Virus record (IMG/VR): IMGVR_UViG_3300014913_000022
Coordinates: 1-45,581 of that record
Origin: a virus
Direction: 5' to 3' (one strand)
Length of the DNA: 45,581 bases
The notes beneath the pieces were generated by a model. That model was not told where the DNA came from. It saw only the letters and a program-made list of their open reading frames with translations, and made no database searches. The position numbers and the translations under genes are program-made. This document shows positions 8,040 to 16,334 of the stretch, piece after piece; position 1 is the stretch's first letter; each line of letters begins with the position of its first letter.

Positions 8040-8543
8040 ATGAGTGGTAAGGATCGACGAGAAGTAGTTGAAGGCAAAATGCGATGCGGAAGTGGACTCC
8101 ACAAAGGTCATCGTATGCGTCCAATAGAAGAATTTTGTAAGGCCAAAACTCCCGATGGACTAAGTTATAGTTGTAAGGTTTGTCGTACAAAAGAAAATAA
8201 AAGATTATGTCACGATAGATATAAGAGATGGAAACAGAAGAATCCTAGACAAGCTATTCTATCGAGTTGCAGAAGTAGTGCTAAGAAAAAAGGAATTGAA
8301 TTCACCCTAACATTGGAAGACATTCAAATACCAGAAGAGTGTCCTGTACTTGGTATTCCTATCATCGCAGACAACAAGCCAAGAACTGACAACTCACCAT
8401 CGGTAGATCGTATTGATAATTCAAAGGGATATGTTTCAGAGAATATTGTTGTTGTGAGTTGGCGAGCAAATACACTAAAGAAAGACGCTTCCCTAGAAGA
8501 ATTACAAAAGATAGCAGATTTTTACAGGAAGGTAGAAAAATGA
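8040..8543 (+). CDS. HNH/endonuclease VII-like protein
   Basis: The 167-aa protein has zinc-ligand Cys in its N-terminal part (a CGSG and a SCKVCRTKE site) and a basic middle. The nuclease-like core reads CPVLGIPI, then SPSVDRIDNSKGYVSENIVVVSWRAN near residues 100-150. That core is typical of small HNH proteins and recombination endonuclease VII relatives, many of which are free-standing phage homing endonucleases. The alternative role is as a packaging or resolvase nuclease. Its stop overlaps the queD start (ATGA). Position between unrelated genes fits a mobile intruder, but composition does not look foreign. Confidence 0.78.
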   Translation: MSGKDRREVVEGKMRCGSGLHKGHRMRPIEEFCKAKTPDGLSYSCKVCRTKENKRLCHDRYKRWKQKNPRQAILSSCRSSAKKKGIEFTLTLEDIQIPEECPVLGIPIIADNKPRTDNSPSVDRIDNSKGYVSENIVVVSWRANTLKKDASLEELQKIADFYRKVEK

Positions 8544-9088
8544 ACTGGGAAATTGATAAGGCAGTGGGATTTTGTTACGGACATAGGGTGCATCTTCAAG
8601 AGCTTGATGAAGAGTTTAGTATTGATACACTCTGCAAATGCAGGTCGCTTCATGGGCATGAGGGGTTAGTAAAGATTTTCCTAGGCTCCATAGAGCTTAA
8701 CGGTCAACAAATGGTCGTAGATTTTAAAATGTTGAATTGGTTGAAGCAATTCGTCGATACTTATCTTGATCATAAATTTGTTGTTGATAAGCAAGATCCT
8801 CTGTATCATAATTTCATTCCTGAAGATGCTGAACTTGTGCCTGTGAATATTAAAGGTGTTGAAGCTCCAGTAGGTTACACAGTAGATCTTAATGGTTATG
8901 CCAATCTCGATGCAGAGTGGAGTGGAAGCTTTTTTATAGTAGACTTTTGTCCTACTAGCGAAAACCTTTCTAAATGGATGTTTGACTTCACAAAAGAGAA
9001 AATGAGCAGACTTGCAGAAGTAATGCGCGTTGATTGGCACGAAACCCCCAAGTCGAGGGCCTCCTATAGAGGTGAAGAAAGAGAATAA
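8540..9088 (+). CDS. queD: 6-carboxy-5,6,7,8-tetrahydropterin synthase (QueD)
   Basis: QueD converts 7,8-dihydroneopterin triphosphate to 6-carboxytetrahydropterin, the second step to preQ0. The 182-aa protein (bacterial QueD about 120) has the zinc ligands His15, His38 and His40 in YGHRVH and CRSLHGHEG, the catalytic Cys34, MVVDFKMLN, the LDHKF catalytic pair, PTSENLSKWMF and WHETPKSRASY near the end. The extra length is between the LDH and PTSEN motifs. An earlier in-frame start would overlap the HNH gene out of frame; ATG 8540 gives the family N terminus and an ATGA overlap. It works with QueE and FolE2 encoded just downstream. Confidence 0.93.
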   Translation: MNWEIDKAVGFCYGHRVHLQELDEEFSIDTLCKCRSLHGHEGLVKIFLGSIELNGQQMVVDFKMLNWLKQFVDTYLDHKFVVDKQDPLYHNFIPEDAELVPVNIKGVEAPVGYTVDLNGYANLDAEWSGSFFIVDFCPTSENLSKWMFDFTKEKMSRLAEVMRVDWHETPKSRASYRGEERE

Positions 9089-9089
9089 G

Positions 9090-9461
9090 ATGAAAAAGCT
9101 TCAAAGATTAGAGATTCTGAGAACAGGCTTAGGTGATGTGATTTTATCAAAGAATTTTGGGAATAAAGATTCAATACGAGTTGAAGCAGAAGATCTTAAA
9201 AGGTTACTTGACGATGCTAAAAATCGAGCACTGCAATTTATTGGAATAGTACTTCCAAAGCGTAAAGCGTGGGGTTCCTATAGTAAGATGCATTCCTTTG
9301 GCTCATGTGACTATCGCCTCTGCCGTGGCAATAATCCAGAGGTAATGATAGAAATATATGACCGAAGTGGTGATAAGATTCAGATTTCTGTACGCTTCAC
9401 ATCGTGGTCTAATGTAGAAGAGCAGTTTAAAGAATTGGAATATTCTAAAAGGGAGGTCTAA
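9090..9461 (+). CDS. Hypothetical 123-aa protein
   Basis: Unrecognised. The N terminus (MKKLQRLEILRTGLGD) is basic, then a helix (EAEDLKRLLDDAKNRAL) and a more beta-like half with SCDYRLCRGNNPEVMIEIYD and IQISVRFTSW. Two Cys lie close together (CDYRLC). It sits between queD and queE in the same transcript, but nothing shows a role in deazaguanine synthesis. The ATG at 9090 lies 1 base after the queD stop. Confidence 0.7.
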   Translation: MKKLQRLEILRTGLGDVILSKNFGNKDSIRVEAEDLKRLLDDAKNRALQFIGIVLPKRKAWGSYSKMHSFGSCDYRLCRGNNPEVMIEIYDRSGDKIQISVRFTSWSNVEEQFKELEYSKREV

Positions 9462-9788
9462 GTGAAGCTACCAAAAGAAGGCTTTATCTGTGATCGTTGC
9501 TGTGAACTTAGTCTTAATGATTTGATTTTTCATTTGGGTTGCTGCTATTGTTCGGAAAAGTGCAAAGAAGACGCTATTAAGCACGGTGATCAAACAACAT
9601 ATCAGACAAAAGCACGAGAGAAAGCTCAAAAAGAGAAAGAGAAAAGTAGCCCAAGAGCAATTGAATCAGTGAGGGAAAGAAAGTCACCCTATCCTAGTAC
9701 TTCAAAGGATGTAGGGGCTTCGTCGGTGCCCAAGAAGGTTCTGCGGGAGGTAGCAAAGAAGATGAAGAAGCGATACAAACTTAAGTAA
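9462..9788 (+). CDS. Small zinc-finger protein with basic tail
   Basis: The 108-aa product starts at GTG with GGGAGG upstream. Residues 9-35 hold a Cys cluster (CDRCC, then CCYCSEKC) that fits one treble-clef or zinc-ribbon site. The rest is a long, disordered-looking Lys/Glu/Ser-rich tail ending in KKVLREVAKKMKKRYKLK, likely nucleic-acid binding. I do not know its family. It is one of several short zinc proteins in the window. Confidence 0.7.
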   Translation: MKLPKEGFICDRCCELSLNDLIFHLGCCYCSEKCKEDAIKHGDQTTYQTKAREKAQKEKEKSSPRAIESVRERKSPYPSTSKDVGASSVPKKVLREVAKKMKKRYKLK

Positions 9789-9826
9789 ATAAAGGGAAAA
9801 AGTCGAAAAGTATAGATAGGATCTCT

Positions 9827-9849
9827 TATAGTAATACCAAGATCTTGGT
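9827..9849 (+). promoter_or_regulatory. Perfect 14-bp palindrome beside a -10-like box, upstream of queE
   Basis: ACCAAGATCTTGGT (9836-9849) is a perfect palindrome in the 106-base gap before queE. It lies 3 bases after TATAGT (9827-9832), a good -10 hexamer, although no good -35 is visible. The place is typical of a repressor operator. No regulator is identified. Confidence 0.4.
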
Positions 9850-9894
9850 GACGAATATGAAAAGAAAGTGTATAAGTTTTTGAAGGAGCTTAAA

Positions 9895-10659
9895 ATGAAC
9901 AAACAAGATAGCTTATGGATTTCGGAAGCCTTCTATTCAGTTCAAGCAGAGGGTGTCACAAGTGGTGTCCCTGCTTTTTTTGTTAGATTGAAGGGTTGTA
10001 ATCTTTGTTGTGGTGGTCCCAAAGGATCGTTGATGAAGTCAGGCAAGGCTAGTTGGTGGTGTGATACAGAGGCTGTCTGGCGACAAGGTAAAGAGATATC
10101 ATACCAAGAGCTTGTACAAATGTTTGTTGATGAAGGTCAATTGGACAATATCATTCGTGGTCAAACTAATATTGTTTGGACTGGTGGTGAACCTACGATG
10201 GCAAAGAATCGAGAAGGCATTAAGGGATTTATTGATTGGTTTGAGGCAGCATATCCAGCTAGCACTCTTTTCCACGAACTTGAGACCAACGGTACAATTT
10301 GGTGTGACGATGATTTTTACCATGATATGAATCAGGTTAACTGTTCACCGAAACTAGCTAACTGTGGGATGGCTGAAAAGATTAGAATCAATGAAGACGC
10401 AATTCGCCAGATTATTAAACATCCGAATGGATGGTTTAAATTTGTAATCAGTACTGAAGAAGATGTGCTTGAGTTTCAGAGAGAGTATATCAATAGGTTT
10501 AGTATTGATCCTCGTAAAGTTGTGATCATGCCCGGCGTTGATAATCGTGAGGATCTTGCAGAAAGAACTCGATTCCTATACGAGATGGCTAAGAAATATG
10601 GCTATAGAGCGATCACTCGTGGTCACATTCTTGCATGGGATAAGACAACAGGAGTATAA
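9895..10659 (+). CDS. queE: 7-carboxy-7-deazaguanine synthase (QueE), radical SAM
   Basis: QueE rearranges 6-carboxytetrahydropterin to 7-carboxy-7-deazaguanine with SAM and a 4Fe-4S cluster. The 254-aa protein begins with the family segment ISEAFYSVQAEGVTSGVPAF, then VRLKGCNLCCGG (Cys35, 38, 39), a 17-residue loop and WWCDT (Cys56). TGGEP follows near residue 100, then ELETNGT and SPK. In canonical QueE the Cys three before CDT is a cluster ligand; here that position is Ser53, so Cys38 or Cys39 must supply the third ligand. I chose ATG 9895 because of AAGGAG upstream; a start at 9868 adds nine non-family residues. Confidence 0.92.
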   Translation: MNKQDSLWISEAFYSVQAEGVTSGVPAFFVRLKGCNLCCGGPKGSLMKSGKASWWCDTEAVWRQGKEISYQELVQMFVDEGQLDNIIRGQTNIVWTGGEPTMAKNREGIKGFIDWFEAAYPASTLFHELETNGTIWCDDDFYHDMNQVNCSPKLANCGMAEKIRINEDAIRQIIKHPNGWFKFVISTEEDVLEFQREYINRFSIDPRKVVIMPGVDNREDLAERTRFLYEMAKKYGYRAITRGHILAWDKTTGV

Positions 10660-10664
10660 AGAAA

Positions 10665-10949
10665 GTGGCTAAGAGATTCAAGATAACTGAGGAAAATTAT
10701 ATGAACCTTGCTCGGATTTTAGCCATTGAAAGTGGACTTCCATTTAAAAAAATGACTGAGTTCACAAGAGAATTAATTGGGAAAGAGCTTACGTCTGCAG
10801 AGTTGACCACAAAGGTTAATGCACATATCGAAGACTTAGTCTTCGAAGCTTTAAGGTTAGATGAGCAAACTGAAATGTCGATTGATGAAGAAGGTAGAAT
10901 TTTCTTCTACGACAAAGATAATCCAGATGAAACAATTTATCCAGAATAG
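10665..10949 (+). CDS. Hypothetical 94-aa protein
   Basis: Unrecognised small, mostly helical, acidic protein (EENYMNLARILAIESGLPF, TSAELTTKVNAHIEDLVFEAL), ending in a beta-like segment RIFFYDKDN. The start is GTG with AGGAG about 10 bases upstream. It lies between queE and folE2 in one transcript, so a link to that pathway is possible but not shown. Confidence 0.72.
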   Translation: MAKRFKITEENYMNLARILAIESGLPFKKMTEFTRELIGKELTSAELTTKVNAHIEDLVFEALRLDEQTEMSIDEEGRIFFYDKDNPDETIYPE

Positions 10950-10968
10950 GAAAAGGAAAGGCTAGTTA

Positions 10969-11844
10969 ATGCCAGATCTACCAGTCAAAGAAGAATTGCC
11001 GGATCTCCAGAATGAGCAAGATACTCGTGGTGTTGCATTAGAAAAAGTAGGAATCTCAGGTTATGAAGTTCCCTTTACAGTTACACAACGAGATGGAACA
11101 GGACAAAGTGTTGTTGGTAAGTTCAGCATCTATTGTTCCATAGGCTCTGAAACAAAAGGAGCAAACATGTCTCGCTTTTCTCAAGTTGCCAGTAAGGCAA
11201 TAACGAGAGCCGCTGGTAATGGTGGAATTGGAATTGCAATTCTACAAGATATGTTAAAAGCATGTAAGACTAAACTTGAGTCTGATGATAGTTATGTTCG
11301 AATTAAATTTCCATTCTTTGTAAAAAGGCAAGCGCCTATATCAAAAGAAGAGAGCTTTGTAAAATATGACTGTCAACTAGTTGGACACGATGTTAACGGG
11401 ACAGCTCAAATAATGGCAGAAGTTGCTGTAACATATATGTCTCTTTGTCCCTGTTCTCGTGGAATGAGTATCTATGATCACGATCATGAGCTTGGTAAAG
11501 GTGCTCATAATCAAAGAAGCATTGGTAAGCTTCAAGTGAGTTTTGAGCAAGATGAGAATGGCAACATTGTTGAGCCACGAAGCTTCGAAGAGCTAGTAGA
11601 CATTATTGAAGCGCAAGCAAGTTGTCCAATTTTCAACACACTTAAGCGCCCGGACGAGCAATATGTGACGGAGCGTTCATATGATAATGCAAAGTTTGTT
11701 GAAGATGTAGCTCGCGACGTAGCACTAGAAGTTCAAGAGCTATCAGGAATTAATGGCTGGCGCTTTGTTACAACACATCAAGAGTCAATTCACCAATACA
11801 ATGCAGTTTGTGTAAAGCGTGGAGGAGACGTTTATATTGATTAA
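10969..11844 (+). CDS. folE2: GTP cyclohydrolase IB (FolE2 type)
   Basis: FolE2 opens GTP to 7,8-dihydroneopterin triphosphate, the entry step for both folate and 7-deazaguanines. The 291-aa protein has DTRGVALEKVGI near the N terminus, GANMSRF, LCPCSRGMSIYDHD, the metal-binding HNQRS segment and ASCPIFNTLKRPDE, all in the family order. The zinc-independent IB class works with various metals, which differs from the FolE (IA) enzymes of most phages that I know. With QueD and QueE this gives GTP to 7-carboxy-7-deazaguanine. QueC is not in the window. Confidence 0.9.
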   Translation: MPDLPVKEELPDLQNEQDTRGVALEKVGISGYEVPFTVTQRDGTGQSVVGKFSIYCSIGSETKGANMSRFSQVASKAITRAAGNGGIGIAILQDMLKACKTKLESDDSYVRIKFPFFVKRQAPISKEESFVKYDCQLVGHDVNGTAQIMAEVAVTYMSLCPCSRGMSIYDHDHELGKGAHNQRSIGKLQVSFEQDENGNIVEPRSFEELVDIIEAQASCPIFNTLKRPDEQYVTERSYDNAKFVEDVARDVALEVQELSGINGWRFVTTHQESIHQYNAVCVKRGGDVYID

Positions 11845-12478
11845 GTTCAAGCTTAAGATGGCAAAGAAAAGAGTCATAGTAGCAATACTGTTGATATTGA
11901 TACTACTCATGACCAATAGTCAAATGCTTGCTAAGCTTGGTTCAAGTCCTATTCCAGAATATGATAAGGCTATGGAGGACTTTGAATATCTTGATGGATT
12001 AAGAGAAAGAGGAACAATATGGTCATGGTTCATGGATCCATATGTTTCTATGACCATAGGGCGATATGTATATGTATCGAAGGAGAAGTGGACTCCAATT
12101 AATCTTTACTATTTTAGTGAGAGAGCGCATTCGATACTTATTCATGAAAACTTCCACGCTCGACGTCAACAGGAGCGTGGAGTTAATTTGTGGATATGGA
12201 AATATTGCTGTAGTAAGAAATTCAGATTTGAAGAAGAGAAGTTAGCCTTTGAAGCCGAGTTCAGATATTTAATAGTTGAATGTGGGTGGTGGTTTGATGC
12301 TTCATATTTGAAGGAATATGCAAAAATAATGTCGGAGGAGTACGGAGGTATGATTGATTACGAAAATGCATTAGAGTATGTTACTGCTCTAAGAGATAAA
12401 ATGGAAGAAGAACTGTACCGTGATACCAAAGTACCTAAAGCTAACGAATTTTTTGTCCCACAAGAAGAGCGAAATTGA
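11837..12478 (+). CDS. Membrane-anchored HExxH metallopeptidase-like protein
   Basis: An N-terminal hydrophobic segment (VIVAILLILILLM), preceded by Lys/Arg, acts as a membrane anchor or signal peptide. The outer part has ILIHENFHARRQQE, an HExxH zinc motif, followed about 35 residues later by EEEKLAFEAEF, which could supply the third Glu ligand, as in gluzincin-like proteins. The start is unclear. TTG 11837 has GGAGGAG nine bases upstream and overlaps folE2; ATG 11858 begins just before the anchor; GTG 11819 is further upstream. Possible roles are a cell-envelope or virion protease, or lysis; none is shown. It overlaps sbcC by 59 bases. Confidence 0.75.
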   Translation: MIKFKLKMAKKRVIVAILLILILLMTNSQMLAKLGSSPIPEYDKAMEDFEYLDGLRERGTIWSWFMDPYVSMTIGRYVYVSKEKWTPINLYYFSERAHSILIHENFHARRQQERGVNLWIWKYCCSKKFRFEEEKLAFEAEFRYLIVECGWWFDASYLKEYAKIMSEEYGGMIDYENALEYVTALRDKMEEELYRDTKVPKANEFFVPQEERN

Positions 12479-14615
12479 TTTTGATTCTCTTGATCCTGTG
12501 ACACTTGTTGTTGGAATCGACGATGGAGATCCTGCACGAAGCAATGGAGCTGGTAAAAGTTCTATTTTTGACGCTTTGACATGGGTTCTTTTTGAGAAGT
12601 CTCGAGCCACCGGCAGTGCCTCTACTGGCATTGACAACGTTGTTCGTCAAGGGCAAGATGTCGCTGAAGTCGAATTTCAGTTTGAAATTGATGGGGCCCT
12701 ATATAGAATAGTACGCTCGCGCAATGCGAAGCGGAAGCAATCTAGTGCAACATTCCACATTAAGTCAGGCTCTAAGTGGAGCTCAATTGCAGAAGATACA
12801 AAAAAGCTCACCAATGCAAAGATAGTTCGAGTAATTGGAGTTGACTATGAAATCTTTGTCAATTCTGTATTATTAGAGCAGCATGATGCAGCAATGTTTG
12901 CTACAATGACCCCTGGTGAACGCAAAGATGTAGTTGCTTCTATCCTCCAATTAAATAATTATAATAAATATTCTGCTGCAGCTAAGGCAAAATGTGATGA
13001 AATATCCATTGCTCTTGATGCTTCAGATCGTTTCATTGAGCAGCATAGTAGTGTAGATAAAGATAAGGCTGAAGCAGAACTCAATTTAAAGTCTGTTGAA
13101 GGTCAAATTAAGGCTAAGCAGAAGGGTATCACAGCTAAACAAAATATAATTGACGATCTTCGTACCGATCTTGCAAAACAACAAGGACTATTTGATTCTA
13201 GAAAAGATGAAGTACAGAGAAGTGCTGATCTCAAACAACAAGTGGGTGAGATTACGAAGAGAATCAAGCAGCAGTTAACTAAGCAAACGTCCTTTAAAGA
13301 GAAGAAGGAGTCCCTAGAAGAATCTACAAAGATCCACAAGCAACGTGTTGTTGAGATTAAAGAGCAACGTGGAGATCCAAGTACATTGAAGCGAGATCTT
13401 AAGCAGTGGAAAGAAAATAAAGAGGCTGCAACAACGCAAGTCAACGCGCTAACGGTGAAGGTAGATACAGCTGCAGCAGAGATTAGGCGGCTAACTAAAG
13501 AGCGAAAAAGAGTAGTTGAGCTCAATGAAGGTAAGTGTCCTGTGTGTTATGGTGATGTAACTACGCATGGAAAAGACGAGATAGCGAATGAGCTTGATGA
13601 AAAATTGGCAATATACGATAAGCAATCGTCGAAGTATGCTTCTGGACTACAAGATGCAAAGAAGGCTAAGACTAAAGCAGCACAAATGATGACCGAACTC
13701 GACAGTAAGAGAGAGGTATTTAATAGGTTGCAGAACGAAGCCAAGCTTCTAGTAGGTAAGATAAAAGATGGAAGAGAAAGATTGCAGGAATATGATGAAG
13801 CACACAGAGATGCGGGAGAGCAGTTAGTAACCCATAAAGAGGACTTAACAAAGACACAGCTTGAAATACAGAAGTCCCTCGATAAGTTAGAGACCATGGG
13901 AGAGTTCGATGATCAGAAGCTGAACGATATAAGGAAGCAACTTGCGGTAAAAAAGGGAGATATCGATTCAGAAACGAGAGAGCTAAGTACACTCCAGATG
14001 AAAACAGGTACATTGCAAGAACGTATTAGAGCAATGGAAGATACGATTAAATTGGTGAAAGAGAAGAGGGAACAACGTAGTGAAGAGGAGCGAAAGCGCA
14101 GAGTATATAAAGAGTTGACGCGAGCTTTCGGGAAAGAAGGAATTCAAGCTCTCATTATGGAGAATTCAGCAATAGAGATTGAGAAGATTGCCAATAATCT
14201 ACTTGGTGAAATAACTGATGGCCGAGTAAAAATCCAAATTGAAACCCAAAAGGAAAATAAAGATGGATCCATTCGGGAAACGTTTGATATTATAATTACA
14301 GATGAATATCATTCAAGTCCCTTCGCAATGTACAGTGGGGGCGAAAAATTTCGAATCGCGTTGGCAATTCGAATTGCTCTAAGCATATTACTATCAAGGC
14401 GCTCTGGAGTTAAAGTATCAGCAATTTTCTATGACGAAGCATTCGGATCTCTTGATAGAGATGGGACTGATCGTTTAATGCACATCTTCCAGGTCCTTGC
14501 TAAAGACTTTAGACATCAGATCTTAGTTACACACCAAACTGAACTAAAGCAGCAATTTACAGATATTTTGGTTGTTCATAAGACAAAAGATGGTTCTTTT
14601 ATTGCAAAATCATAA
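12420..14615 (+). CDS. sbcC: SbcC/Rad50/gp46-type ATPase
   Basis: SMC-like ATPase that clamps DNA and drives the SbcD nuclease. The 731-aa protein begins at GTG with the family N terminus (LKLTNFLSHKKSEIDF), has Walker A SNGAGKSS (41-48), long coiled coils, a zinc hook CPVC at 373-376 and a second coiled coil. It ends with the ABC signature YSGGEKFRIALAIR (near 638) and Walker B IFYDEAFGSLD (near 669-679) plus a final His of LVTHQ. All parts needed for Rad50-like function are present. The 731 aa is shorter than E. coli SbcC (1048) and nearer to T4 gp46 (560). Confidence 0.95.
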   Translation: MIPKYLKLTNFLSHKKSEIDFDSLDPVTLVVGIDDGDPARSNGAGKSSIFDALTWVLFEKSRATGSASTGIDNVVRQGQDVAEVEFQFEIDGALYRIVRSRNAKRKQSSATFHIKSGSKWSSIAEDTKKLTNAKIVRVIGVDYEIFVNSVLLEQHDAAMFATMTPGERKDVVASILQLNNYNKYSAAAKAKCDEISIALDASDRFIEQHSSVDKDKAEAELNLKSVEGQIKAKQKGITAKQNIIDDLRTDLAKQQGLFDSRKDEVQRSADLKQQVGEITKRIKQQLTKQTSFKEKKESLEESTKIHKQRVVEIKEQRGDPSTLKRDLKQWKENKEAATTQVNALTVKVDTAAAEIRRLTKERKRVVELNEGKCPVCYGDVTTHGKDEIANELDEKLAIYDKQSSKYASGLQDAKKAKTKAAQMMTELDSKREVFNRLQNEAKLLVGKIKDGRERLQEYDEAHRDAGEQLVTHKEDLTKTQLEIQKSLDKLETMGEFDDQKLNDIRKQLAVKKGDIDSETRELSTLQMKTGTLQERIRAMEDTIKLVKEKREQRSEEERKRRVYKELTRAFGKEGIQALIMENSAIEIEKIANNLLGEITDGRVKIQIETQKENKDGSIRETFDIIITDEYHSSPFAMYSGGEKFRIALAIRIALSILLSRRSGVKVSAIFYDEAFGSLDRDGTDRLMHIFQVLAKDFRHQILVTHQTELKQQFTDILVVHKTKDGSFIAKS

Positions 14616-14677
14616 AAACCTATCGATATTTTGTCTTAAGCATGAAATATTGTACACATTTTAGTGAGGATAAATAA

Positions 14678-15235
14678 ATGGTAATTAGACACCCAAGGCG
14701 TCCGAATAGGGCCTCTCATCCAGATAGAGGACGTAATCATCGACGCTACAACCCTGCAGGGGCTCCAGCAAGGAGGACTCCTAAGAAAATTAGGATTGCT
14801 TTTGATCCTGAAATGAGTCCCTTTGATGATGATCCAAATTATAAAATGTTGTCTCCTGAATCTCCATTTATTGAGATTGATTCAGCAGACGAGATTGCTC
14901 AAGAATATACAGTCCCTTCAACTGCAGGTTCACATGGACAGCACACCCTACCTAAGTATTTTGTTGACCCAGTCAATAAAATTTTAGTTGTATACTACTT
15001 TAATCATCAAGACAATACATGGATGCGACAGGTAACAAGATTGCGTAGCGATCTTCATATCCCACAACCTCCTGTTGGTCAACATACACATAATGCACAA
15101 GTAGTTCTAGGTTCTCGTGGTACAAGATATCAGCGTGAACGAGCTAATGTGAAGAGAGTTAGTAGACGACGAGTAATTTCAAATAGAATTTATCGAGGAC
15201 GATCAGGCATTTCCGGAGCACGGAGAGGCCGTTAG
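14678..15235 (+). CDS. Hypothetical 185-aa Arg-rich protein
   Basis: Unrecognised. Both ends are very basic (RHPRRPNRASHPDRGRNHRR and NVKRVSRRRVISNRIYRG), with an acidic, more structured middle (FDPEMSPFDDDPNY, then FVDPVNKILVVYYFNHQDN). Such ends suggest nucleic-acid binding or packing in the virion; this is inference. It has GTGAGGATAAATA before the ATG and follows a 62-base gap with no clear signal. Confidence 0.7.
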   Translation: MVIRHPRRPNRASHPDRGRNHRRYNPAGAPARRTPKKIRIAFDPEMSPFDDDPNYKMLSPESPFIEIDSADEIAQEYTVPSTAGSHGQHTLPKYFVDPVNKILVVYYFNHQDNTWMRQVTRLRSDLHIPQPPVGQHTHNAQVVLGSRGTRYQRERANVKRVSRRRVISNRIYRGRSGISGARRGR

Positions 15236-15248
15236 ACAAGGAGAAACA

Positions 15249-15476
15249 ATGGCAAGTACACCATTATCCGATTTGCAAGCTTTTAAAGATGTAATTGATG
15301 CTCTTGATGAGAGTATTCGTGCAGAGCTGAGTTCTACTAATAATTCTGCTCGTGCAGAGATTTCGTTGAGATATACCTTTAATAATGATGGAACTATTAC
15401 TATCGACATCACAACAGTTTCTAAGACTGTTTCAACAGCAGTGCAAACATTAGGCACAATTACAACTACTCCGTAG
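15249..15476 (+). CDS. Hypothetical 75-aa protein
   Basis: Unrecognised. It has an N-terminal helix (LQAFKDVIDALDESIRAEL) and a Thr-rich, beta-like C-terminal half (FNNDGTITIDITTVSKTVST). No Cys and no membrane segment. The start has AAGGAG six bases upstream. Thr-rich beta segments occur in virion surface proteins, but it lies among replication genes, so no role is proposed. Confidence 0.68.
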   Translation: MASTPLSDLQAFKDVIDALDESIRAELSSTNNSARAEISLRYTFNNDGTITIDITTVSKTVSTAVQTLGTITTTP

Positions 15477-15489
15477 TGAAAGAAAAATT

Positions 15490-16254
15490 ATGTCAGGAAA
15501 GAGCGGCATAAAAATAAAATTGAGTCACTCTCATATCAACACATTTGACACTTGTCGAAGAAAATATTATTATAACTATAAGAAGCGTCTTCCTCAATTG
15601 CCATGGCCACATTTGCTTAAAGGAAATTTTACTCACGACGTCCTTGAGCAATGGGTCAAGAATGGAATAATGAAAGAGAATTGTCCTCGTACAGCAATGA
15701 AAAAGGCTTATAGAGGAGTGAGAGATTCAGGTACATATAATGGTAAGAGTTCGGATACTTTTGCTGAAACTAAGGAGTGGCTTAGAGGTGCTATTAGAGA
15801 TTTTGAAAAAGTCCCTTTTGTCCCTCTTGAAGCTGAAGCATTTATATCATTTAGATATCGTGGGATTGAAGTGCGCGGTAAGGTTGACCGGATTGATCAG
15901 GTTGATCCACGTACAGTAGAAATAATAGATTACAAAACAAGTAAGAGTGAAAAGTGGCTTTCATCTTCTCAGCTTGGAATTTATAGAATTGCAGCTCAAT
16001 TTGGTAGTCTGTCACCTAAGTATGGTCAATGTGATGTTAAGGCTTCCTTTGTTTTGTTGAGATATGAGATGAAAAAGGTCTCTTATAATCTTGATGAAGA
16101 AGGTGGTCCTGATGTTGTGCTTAATAACATCGAAAAGGCAGCCGATGCAATCTTAACAGAAACGAGATGGGATCCAGAGCCTTCTCATCTTTGTAAGACG
16201 TGCGACTTTTTTATTCAGTGTCAAGAAGATACCGGAAATGGTGGTTCCTGGTAA
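15490..16254 (+). CDS. RecB/Cas4-like PD-(D/E)XK nuclease
   Basis: The 254-aa protein has the family N terminus LSHSHINTFDTCRRKYYYNY, a KGNFTHDVLE helix with the conserved His49, then GKVDRID (Asp133) and EIIDYKTSK (Asp147, Lys149), QLGIYRIAAQ, and a C-terminal Cys cluster (LCKTCDFFIQC). Cys22 plus the three late Cys match the iron-sulfur site of Cas4 and AddB-type nucleases. It probably resects DNA ends in phage recombination, near SbcCD and RecA. A Cas4 role is unlikely, as no CRISPR genes are present. Confidence 0.88.
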   Translation: MSGKSGIKIKLSHSHINTFDTCRRKYYYNYKKRLPQLPWPHLLKGNFTHDVLEQWVKNGIMKENCPRTAMKKAYRGVRDSGTYNGKSSDTFAETKEWLRGAIRDFEKVPFVPLEAEAFISFRYRGIEVRGKVDRIDQVDPRTVEIIDYKTSKSEKWLSSSQLGIYRIAAQFGSLSPKYGQCDVKASFVLLRYEMKKVSYNLDEEGGPDVVLNNIEKAADAILTETRWDPEPSHLCKTCDFFIQCQEDTGNGGSW

Positions 16255-16334
16255 GCGATAAAAATAAATAAAAACTAAAACTCAATACAGATATGTAGTA
16301 AGTGTGGACAAGGTAAAGCAAGGAGAAAGAGCAA

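Noticed and set aside
15490-16254. Cas4 as part of a CRISPR adaptation module
   Set aside because: No Cas1, Cas2 or repeat-spacer array is visible; neighbours are phage genes.
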